From Brachionus koreanus (lineage: Eukaryota; Rotifera; Eurotatoria; Ploima; Brachionidae): 10,082 bases of DNA. Location of the stretch: contig PJRA01000216.1 in the NCBI GenBank assembly GCA_016987375.1, forward strand, positions 257,663 to 267,744. The letters run 5' to 3'. A program made the position numbers and the translations under genes. The notes beneath the pieces were generated by a model. The model saw only the letters and a program-made list of their open reading frames with translations, was not told where the DNA came from and ran no database searches. Shown here in pieces: positions 1 through 6,800 of the stretch (positions are counted from its first letter, which is position 1; each line of letters begins with the position of its first letter).

Positions 1-77
1 AATTCTTAAAATTCCAACGTTGAAATTCGCCTGGAGTAGCAAGCGAACTTTCCATTTAACAATTCTCTTTTTTTTTG

Positions 78-98
78 GTCACGTGATGACGCTATAAA
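78..98. promoter_or_regulatory. Possible E-box plus TATA-like cluster
   Basis: An 8-bp palindromic E-box, TCACGTGA, lies at 79-86. A TGACG half-site overlaps its right edge and TATAAA lies at 93-98. Together they resemble a compact core promoter, and the E-box with its flanks (GTCACGTGAT) is close to the MiT/TFE-type site. No start codon with a credible gene follows on either strand nearby, so the orientation and the target are unknown. In DNA this rich in A and T, a TATAAA alone means little. The E-box palindrome is the only part unlikely to be trivial. Confidence 0.2.
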
Positions 99-133
99 TT
101 TTCTTTAAAATTGCTAAGCCAAAAGTCAATTCA

Positions 134-152
134 ACTAACTAACTAACTAATT
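134..152. repeat. Short AACT tandem tract
   Basis: About four tandem copies of the 4-bp unit AACT occur here. It is a simple microsatellite with no evident function. Confidence 0.7.
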
Positions 153-617
153 TTTTAAAAAAAAATTCAATTGAAATACTTTTTTTATATTCTTTTATTT
201 GCTTTATTTACCGAAAATGTCAAAAATAAATGATATGAAGGGATGAAAACAATATGTTGCGAATCAAATTAGGTTGAGAAATTTTTATCTTTGATCCTTT
301 TTAGAAAATAAATTGTGATAATAAAAATTAATTTAAATCTAAAGATACTAATTTGACGCAAAAATGAAATTAAATTTGTAAATAAAAAAAGGCTAGAAAA
401 ATTTTAAAAGACAATTATCTTTTAATAAATGTCTATTTAAAAATTAAATAAAGGATTTAGTTTGTTAAATTGTGTTGAATTTAACAGGTTGGATATTTTT
501 GACTTTTAAATCTTTCCAATTATAAAACTTTTAGTCAAATTGTATGCTTAGTTTAGTATATTGAATAAATATAATGATGACACACTTTTGTACACAGTAC
601 TATGTCTGTGAATTACT

Positions 618-872
618 TTATATATTTTTTTTAAAATGAATTAAATGATTAAATGAATAAAAAGAAAAAAACGGTGGGAACGGTTTTGTCTGTGCTGATA
701 GTTTAACTGCTTGTGTTGACGTTTTGATTCTTAATTTTCTAAGCAGATGCCTGATATAATACTTTACATTTGTAGCTGTTCTTCTTTGACTTCTTTCGTC
801 AATTTGTCATTCTCTAGTCCCATACAATACATAGTTCATATATGGTCTGAAAAGACGTAGTTCAAAAAAACT
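618..872 (-). pseudogene. Decayed non-LTR retrotransposon fragment (region after the reverse transcriptase)
   Basis: Read on the minus strand, one frame stays open from 872 to 618 except for a single TGA at 807-809. It encodes a segment beginning around RPYMNYVLYGTRE, followed after the stop by QIDERSQRR and then YYIRHLLRKLRIK. This matches the layout common downstream of the reverse transcriptase in many LINE elements (YGSE-W, then R-A-----R-LRRI-RI). In that pattern the TGA sits where a Trp is normally found, so a single TGG-to-TGA change explains it. No reverse transcriptase core, endonuclease or start is present, so this is a short dead fragment. It could belong to an RTE-, CR1- or Jockey-like clade, but I cannot tell which. 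The tail towards 618 degrades into low-complexity Phe-rich sequence. Confidence 0.45.
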
Positions 873-950
873 TCATGAAAACTTAATTTAAAAATATAAA
901 AATTTTGAAATTCTAATTATTGTTGACTATAAGCAGAAACAGTAACTAGT

Positions 951-1456
951 GAAATATGTCTAATGAGAGGTTTAAATGTGCTTAAAGTAAAAAGAGTCCA
1001 AGATTAGTTTAGAAAATTTAATAGTGATGATTCGAGTCTTCAGAGGAAGAAAGAGTCAGGTAGGCCATCCATTCTCGATCAGAATGCCCTGCATACGTCT
1101 GCTGAGAATAATTCCAAGCTTAGTACTCGCCAATTATCCAATGACTTTTACACATCACAATCGGTGATATCTTGTCATCTCAATCTGATTAAAAAAGCTA
1201 ACAGACGTTGCCGAATTGTTTATCATGATTTGAAACATTTCAATATTCAACAATGTTTTGAAATTTGTGGGAAATTACTTTAAAAAATTCTTTAGATGAA
1301 CGGTTTTCCAAACGGATAGTAATATGTGATGAAAAGTGGATCTAATTTTGAAATTATGATAATAGAAATCAAAGATTGGACCCATTTCAGCCAGTTGAGC
1401 CAGTAGTGAAAAGAAGACGCTTTGATAAAAAAGTGATATTGGGTGTTCATCAGTAA
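951..1456 (+). pseudogene. Broken mariner-family transposase
   Basis: Two overlapping plus-strand frames give most of the N-terminal half of a mariner transposase. Block 1 (about 951-1280) reads RVQD, a TAG stop at 1005-1007 where mariners have Trp, then FRKF, SGRPS (1056-1070), LSTRQLS and a helix-turn-helix-like stretch ending ICGKLL. A frameshift at about 1281 moves to block 2 (1283-1456), with RIVICDEKWI (catalytic-Asp motif CDEKWI at 1325-1342), stops at 1343 and 1349, then RLDPFQPVEP and KKVILGVH. The spacing and motifs match the D,D34D mariner group. The second and third catalytic acids are absent because similarity stops at about 1453. With three stops, a frameshift and a missing C-terminal half, it cannot encode an active enzyme. 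I did not find convincing terminal inverted repeats for it. Confidence 0.85.
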
Positions 1457-1731
1457 ATAAGTTTTAGAAAATTCCCTAATTACAGAATGACTTACAAGAT
1501 GTTTACAAGATTCTTTTGAAATTCATCAATTGGTTTTTAAGATCGATATAAATACTTTTTTAGTTTTTTAAAAATATTTTTTATCTTATAAGTGATATAA
1601 AGTGTAAATTTATTGTTCTTTGAGAATAAATTTATTATCAGCTTTTTCCTTTTGATAGTAGATGTTTTTATTATTAAAGCGATTGATTGTTTATTTGGAT
1701 AGATTGATTAAAAGGGCAGTGTGAATTTTGG
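1457..1731. other. A+T-rich spacer, no gene seen
   Basis: This lies between the mariner remnant and the inverted-repeat element. It has no coding similarity in any frame that I can recognise. It may include the deleted or saturated 3' half of the mariner, but no motif survives. Confidence 0.5.
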
Positions 1732-1751
1732 AACAAAAAACAAGAACAAAG

Positions 1752-1839
1752 ATTTAAATTTAAATAAAACTTTTTATTTTGACTTGGAAACATGATCTGC
1801 AAATTGTATCAGCTGATACATAGTTGGTATCACACAAAA
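1752..1839 (+). repeat. Left terminal inverted repeat of the MITE-like element
   Basis: This 88-bp arm is the reverse complement of 2191-2278 with about four mismatches. It contains a perfect 16-bp palindrome, TGTATCAGCTGATACA, at 1805-1820, so each arm carries its own small dyad. The arm ends inward at ATCACACAAAA. Confidence 0.9.
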
Positions 1840-1851
1840 TTTAGTCTGTAC

Positions 1852-1863
1852 AAAATCTCTGCA
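1852..1863 (+). repeat. Left copy of SINE target-site duplication
   Basis: AAAATCTCTGCA occurs here and again exactly at 2111-2122, right after the A-rich tail of the inserted element. A perfect 12-bp direct repeat flanking a poly-A-tailed insert is the mark of LINE-machinery retroposition. Confidence 0.85.
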
Positions 1864-2110
1864 GGATCGAGGGTTCAAAACCCACTGAGGGTGGAAAAAT
1901 CTTCAAAATATCTCTGCAATACGGGGCGCATGTTTAAACCCCTTTCATCAAAAAATGGGGGATCGGTTTCGACTGGGTAAAATTTGCAGTGTAGATGATC
2001 AACTCGATGCAGTAACCTCTGTGTCAGATCAGAGCTGTTGCTCAAGAAGGTACTTGAAAAGGAGATGAGCTACTCCCCATTATCCACAAGGATAGAATAG
2101 GGCCAAAAAA
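1864..2110 (+). mobile_element. SINE-like retroposon with Pol III B box and poly-A tail
   Basis: This insert of about 247 bp stands out by its much higher G+C content. It is bounded by a 12-bp target duplication and ends in an A-run after GGGCC. Close to its 5' end is a perfect match to the RNA polymerase III B-box consensus, GGTTCAAAACC at 1872-1882, as found in tRNA-derived SINEs. No A box lies inside the insert, so the copy is probably 5'-truncated, or the family has a very short head. The body has no open frame of note and I do not recognise the family. It interrupts the MITE-like element and so is younger than it. Confidence 0.75.
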
Positions 2111-2122
2111 AAAATCTCTGCA
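2111..2122 (+). repeat. Right copy of SINE target-site duplication
   Basis: This is an exact copy of 1852-1863, directly after the poly-A tail. The boundary within the A-run is uncertain by a few bases. Confidence 0.85.
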
Positions 2123-2190
2123 ACTCTGCAAAAAACTAAATGTATTGAGAAATTTTAAAAATTGAATTGCAGAATTTTTGCAAACTCTGG

Positions 2191-2278
2191 TTTTGTGTGA
2201 TACCAACTATGTATCAGCTGATACAATTTGCAGATCAAGTTTTAAAGTCAATATAAAAAGTTTTATTTAAATTTAAAT
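2191..2278 (-). repeat. Right terminal inverted repeat of the MITE-like element
   Basis: This arm pairs with 1752-1839 (about 84 of 88 positions). It carries the second copy of the 16-bp palindrome at 2210-2225. Confidence 0.9.
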
Positions 2279-2442
2279 TTTTGTTTTTGTTATTTGTATA
2301 TTTAAATTAAATATTATTAGACAACTTAAAAATAATGTTGACCACCTTGATGGCCGCAGGACTTGAATTTTTTTTTTCTAAATTTTATTGCTTTATCTTA
2401 TACTCAATTCTTTTATCCATGAATTTTTTTTTGATTTTAGTT

Positions 2443-2518
2443 TTGTACAGGACCATCAAAACAGCCAACACCAGGTTTTGACGGGCAATGGGCCGCCACT
2501 GACGGAACCCAACACTAA
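2443..2518. other. Unassigned G+C-rich island, possible orphan exon or element fragment
   Basis: This block of about 76 bp has roughly half G+C while its surroundings are mostly A and T. It follows a good 3' splice-site-like tract (T-run then GATTTTAG, ending at 2439). Two plus-strand frames stay open from that acceptor. One reads CTGPSKQPTPGFDGQ onward to a TAA near 2513. The other ends at a TAG near 2528. The minus strand is also open across the block (QWRPIARQNLVLAV). Openness in several frames is expected for a short G+C-rich segment, so it does not prove coding. A related-looking G+C-rich patch lies at about 2339-2364. I do not recognise a family. It may be a last exon, a repeat fragment or a structured RNA remnant. 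Confidence 0.3.
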
Positions 2519-2780
2519 CTTTAAATAGACAGAAAGTGAAAAACAGCTAAAATTTTCAAAATAAAAATTAAAAAAAATTTAGCTTTGTTTTGTCAAACAT
2601 ATTTATTCAAAAAATACACGAACTAGTGCAAATTTAAAATGAATTTTATTTAATAAACCATCTTAGTAAAAAATTGAAAGCAAATCCATTTATTTTTGCA
2701 TTTACATACGTGTCATTTAAAAACTAAAATTGAAAAATTCCTTCAACAAAGAACCGACAAACCAAAAATCAAAATCTTTT
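2519..2780. other. A+T-rich 5' flank of COPA
   Basis: There is no gene here. It contains an AATAAA hexamer at 2652-2657 and a possible weak 5' splice donor, GTAAAA, at 2666. If COPA has a conventional 5' UTR exon, this donor would pair with the acceptor at 2790 and give a 125-nt intron. No convincing TATA box or initiator stands out. Confidence 0.5.
2652..2657 (+). terminator. Possible poly(A) signal upstream of COPA
   Basis: A canonical AATAAA lies 135 bp before the COPA start acceptor. It would fit the 3' end of an upstream plus-strand transcript, for example one containing the island at 2443-2518. AATAAA is frequent by chance in such A+T-rich DNA. Confidence 0.25.
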
Positions 2781-2790
2781 TTAATTTCAG
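2777..2790 (+). promoter_or_regulatory. Splice acceptor just before the COPA start (trans-splice or 5' UTR intron)
   Basis: A pyrimidine tract ending TTAATTTCAG sits two bases before ATG 2793. It is as good as the acceptors of the internal COPA introns (for example TTTCAG at 4280). An acceptor this close to the start codon means the mature 5' end is supplied either by a spliced leader in trans or by an upstream non-coding exon. It also shows that the in-frame codons upstream of 2793 are not translated. Confidence 0.7.
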
Positions 2791-2792
2791 AT

Positions 2793-3874
2793 ATGCTAAT
2801 TAAGTTTGAGACAAAATCAGCGCGTGTCAAAGGCCTATCGTTTCATCCGAAGCGACCATGGGTACTAGCATCGCTTCACAATGGAGTAATCCAATTATGG
2901 GACTATCGCATGTCGACAATGATTGACAAATTTGACGAGCATGACGGTCCAGTTCGTGGCATTGCCTTTCACAGTCAACAACCACTCTTTGTTTCAGGAG
3001 GAGACGACTACAAAATCAAAGTATGGAACTACAAACAAAGAAAATGCTTGTTCACACTTCTCGGTCATCTTGACTACATAAGAACCACATTTTTTCACCA
3101 CGAATATCCTTGGATTGTTAGTGCATCGGACGACCAGACTATTAGAATTTGGAACTGGCAGTCCAGAAACTGCATTAGTGTTTTGACTGGACATAACCAT
3201 TATGTGATGTGTGCTCAATTTCACCCGTCCGAAGACTACATTGTATCTGCCTCTCTGGATCAAACTGTGCGAGTATGGGACATTTCTGGCTTGCGGAAAA
3301 AAAATGTAGCTCCCGGTCCAGAAGGATTTCACACTCATTTGCAAAGATCAACCGGAACTCCAGACCTTTTCGGTCAAACAGATGCTGTTGTAAAGCATGT
3401 TTTAGAAGGGCATGATCGTGGCGTAAATTGGGCATCTTTTCATCCAACTCTTCCCTTGATAGTCAGTGCGGCAGATGACAGACAGGTCAAACTTTGGAGA
3501 ATGAATGATACCAAAGCATGGGAAGTAGACACCTGTCGTGGTCATTACAACAACGTATCTTGTGCCATTTTTCATCCTAAACAAGAATTAATGCTGAGTA
3601 ATTCTGAAGACAAATCAATCCGAGTATGGGACATGTCCAAACGAACATGTCTTAATACATTTAGAAGAGATGACCGCTATTGGATTATCACAGCTCATCC
3701 AACACTTAGCATTTTCGCTGCTGGTCATGACAATGGAATGGTCATATTTAAACTTGAGCGTGAAAGACCGGCGTATGCAGTTTATGGAAATTTTCTGTTC
3801 TATGTAAAAGAAAAAACTCTGCGAAGACTTGATTTCACTAATTCAAAAGACATAGCTTTAATGACATTGAGAAA
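2793..3874 (+). other. COPA: COPA exon 1: first WD40 beta-propeller (residues 1-361)
   Basis: The exon encodes the cargo-binding propeller. WD-repeat ends are visible as LWD (residue 35), VWN (77), IWN (119), VWD (161), LWR (234) and VWD (278), followed by [12 protein letters not shown] at about 319-330. An insert of about 25 residues between the fourth and fifth visible repeats (around 165-195) is the usual variable loop of alpha-COP. Residues corresponding to human K230, R233, W240, E241 and D243, where changes cause COPA syndrome, are all conserved here at K233, R236, W243, E244 and D246. The exon ends after two bases of codon 361, at a GTAAAA donor. Reading on would give an immediate stop at 3876. 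Confidence 0.95.
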
Positions 3875-6800
3875 GTAAAAAAAAATTAAAAAAAAAAAAT
3901 TCAAATTATATTTAATTTATGTTTCTAGTACTGGAAGAGCTCCATATTATAGTATGTCATACAATCCAGCTGAAAATGCAGTACTCTTGTCAAATCGAGT
4001 AGCTGGCAATTCGGATAATTGTTCATATGATTTGTATTTTGTTCCTAAAGAAAGTGATTCATCAAGTCCAGATGGTTGGTTTAAATCAATATTTTTGGGT
4101 TTTTTTTAAAATTTTTTTTGTCATTTTCTTCTGTAGCTCCAGAGGGACGAAGATCGGCTGGATTGACGGCTGTTTGGGTAGCCAGAAACAGATTTGCAGT
4201 CTTGGACAAAAATCATACTGTTTGTCTAAATTGGTTTAAGCTGAAATTTTGAATTTTAAATTCTTTTTTTTTTTTTTCAGATTTTAATCAAAAATTTGAA
4301 AAATGAAACCACTAAAAAAATGCAATTGCCAAATTGTGAAGAGATTTTCTATGCTGGTACAGGCAATTTATTGGTTAAAGAAGGTGACATGGTTACTTTG
4401 TATGATGTTCAGCAAAAGAGAACTTTAGGTACGGTTCGAATACCTAAAGCCAAGTATGTAGTTTGGTCGAGTGATATGTCTTATGTGGCTATTTTGGCTA
4501 GACACCGTAAGTTTTTAATTTTTTTTTTTCCTATTTTAGACTGGTTTAAAGTCCTTTATATTTACTAAGGTTGTAGATTTTTATTTTTTTTTTATTGAAA
4601 AAAAAAAGAATTTATTTTGAATTTAAAGAAAAAAAAATTTATTAAGAAAAATGTTTTATTAAGATCTTGTAAAAGGCTTTTCTCTTTTGATAATGACATC
4701 AAACACTAATTGAAATTTTAAATGATAGCTTAATATCAATAATGAAAAAATTTAATGATGAGACGTAAGTTTGTTTATGTGCCTCTTGAATCGATTCATC
4801 AGGATTATTTGAATTCATCTCAACTTAAGTTAGTTGTCAAATTAAAAAAAAAAATATTTTAAAAATTATTAGTTTCTTGTTATTTGTTTTGCATTGCAAT
4901 ATTTTTTGGAAAGTTTACATTGGTGCTACGATATTTGAATTTTACGTAAATTCACGTCAAAATCAAATTGCAAAGGAAAACATTCATTGTTGAGAATTTT
5001 TTTTTTCAATTGCTTCTTGAAAGAATAAATTAATTAATTAAAATTATAAAAATATTATCTAATATTTATTTTTTCAAAGAGGAACTTAGAAAATTAAGAA
5101 TTTTCTTATAATGTGACATTTTAATGAAAAAATTAGATTTTTTTCTTATTTTTTTCTCGCTATTTTATGTAAATTTTGCTGAAATTTTTTGATAAAATTT
5201 TATTGCACCACTGTTTCCTAAAGAACATTTTAAAATAATTTTATTCCAGTATAATAAAATTATATTTTAACAATAAATTATCTAAATAACTAGAATATAT
5301 TTTCTAATTTTTAGGCTTTATTTCCAAACTTAAACTATATGGATTACTTTTTTGAACTTAATAATTTGTCGATTTAATAATTTCTAATGCTAAGCTCTTT
5401 TTTTTGATGCGTTATAAACTAAAGTAAAAATTTTTCTAAATAGTGAATAAATTGATTAAAAATAATTAAAATATTATTATTTTTTATTTAATGGTCTTTT
5501 GTATTTTGTGTAAAAAAGTGAAATTTAAAAATGAAACATTAAAAAAAATAATAATTTTAAAAATAATTTTTTTTTTAAATGAATTTAATTATTAATTTGA
5601 AGAAATTTTAATTTGTGACAAAAAACTGGAACAACTATGCTCGATCAATGAGAATACTAGAGTCAAGTCGGGTTCCTGGGATGACAACAATGTTTTTGTA
5701 TACACAACCAGCAATCATATAAAATACGCTCTAATCAACGGGTAAGACTCAAATTTAAGAAATAAAATGAAAGCCTAAATGGGCAATATTTTAAGTGATC
5801 ACGGAATTATCCGAACTTTGGATCTACCAGTTTATATAACAAAAATAAGAGGTGATATGGTTTACTGCTTAGACCGAGAAGAGCGGCCACGAATAATGAA
5901 TATCGACTCGACTGAGTATAAATTTAAATTAGCTTTGGTAAACAGGAGATATGATGAAGTGCTGTACATGGTGCGCAATGCAGTCTTGATAGGCCAAAGC
6001 ATAATTTCGTATCTGCAGAAAAAAGGCTATCCGGAAGTAGCGCTTCACTTTGTCAAAGACGAGAAGACCAGATTTGGCCTTGCGCTAGAGTGCGGCAATA
6101 TTGAAATTGCTCTTGAGTCAGCCAGAGCATTGGACGAGAAAAATTGCTGGGAAAAATTAGCCGAAGCTGCACTAATGCAAGGCAATCATCAAATAGTCGA
6201 AATGTGCTATCAAAGAACAAAAAATTTTGACAAACTTTCTTTTCTTTATTTGATAACAGGAAATTTGGAAAAACTTAAAAAAATGATGAAAATAGCCGAA
6301 GTGAGAAAAGATGTTAATGGTCAATTTCAAACAGCTCTATTTCTTGGCGATGTGAATGAAAGAATAAAAATTTTGGAAAATTGTGGCCAAAAATCTTTGG
6401 CTTACTTGACCGCTAAAACGCACAATTTAGAAGATGAAGCAAATCGGCTAGCAGAAGAAACATTTGTTGATACAGCGCCACCAGAGACCATTCCAGATGC
6501 CAGACTTTTGAAACCAGCTGTTCCAATCTCTCAACAAGAATCCAATTGGCCTTTATTGAGCGTTACAAAAGGATTTTTTGAAGGAAACATTGCTGCAAGA
6601 ACTACAACAGCTCCTAGTGCACCAATTAGCTCGTTGCAAACAGCTAACGTAGACATAAGTGCTGCTGCCAAGACTTGGGATGAAGATGCTGATTTGGAAC
6701 TTGATGAAGATGGAGAAGTAGTAGACACCGAGGCCAAAGGTGAGAGCGGCGAGGTCGGATGGGATGTAGATGATGCCGAACTAGAGATTCCAGCCGATTT

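Larger units (their letters stand above)
1..617. other. A+T-rich intergenic DNA, no gene seen
   Basis: This stretch is dominated by A and T runs and is closed by stops in all frames at short intervals. I see no exon-like block with a usable acceptor or donor and no protein similarity. The only distinct items are a short E-box/TATA-like cluster near the left edge and a small AACT tandem tract around 134-152. It may be the flank of a gene lying to the left of the window, but nothing inside it proves that. Confidence 0.6.
1732..2291. mobile_element. Non-autonomous inverted-repeat element (MITE-like), interrupted by a SINE
   Basis: Long inverted repeats bracket this segment. The best-aligned 88 bp at each end (1752-1839 and 2191-2278) differ at only about four positions. 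Looser similarity continues outward in A-rich sequence to about 1732 and 2291. There is no transposase. Removing the inserted SINE and one copy of its target duplication (1864-2122) leaves an element of about 301 bp with a small internal region, a typical MITE design. I could not define a clear target-site duplication, because the outer ends are poly-A/T and ambiguous, so the superfamily is unassigned. The high arm identity suggests recent origin or recent activity compared with the mariner relic next door. Confidence 0.75.

Noticed and set aside
1821..1883. Possible tRNA gene (A-box-like TAGTTGGTATCA followed by a perfect B box)
   Set aside because: The A-box-like part lies in the MITE arm, outside the SINE target duplication, while the B box is inside the SINE. 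The pairing is accidental, and no cloverleaf with an acceptor stem is seen.
1792..1980. Plus-strand open frame of 62 codons
   Set aside because: It runs from the left inverted repeat of the MITE-like element into the SINE and crosses the insertion junction. It cannot be an ancestral gene.
2730..2792. N-terminal extension of COPA upstream of ATG 2793
   Set aside because: It has no ATG (it would begin at a TTG), reads through a splice acceptor and is absent from alpha-COP proteins.
2994..3584. Several open frames on the minus strand and in another plus frame across COPA exon 1
   Set aside because: They are shadows of a strongly conserved coding exon and have no family similarity of their own.
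3875..3928. Premature stop (TAA 3876) suggesting that COPA is a pseudogene
   Set aside because: The stop lies just inside a clear GT-AG mini-intron. Splicing restores the conserved reading frame.
4027..4239. Plus-strand open frame across COPA exons 2-3
   Set aside because: It is in a different frame before the intron, runs through intron 2 in a T-run and only briefly coincides with exon 3.
5023..5046. TTAA-rich tract as piggyBac-like target sites
   Set aside because: It is simple-sequence A/T repeat with no element ends on either side.
5779..5795. ATG 5779 as the start of a separate gene encoding the second half of COPA
   Set aside because: It lies inside a 54-nt intron. Exon 5 immediately upstream supplies the missing homologous residues and the splice junction restores the Gly codon.
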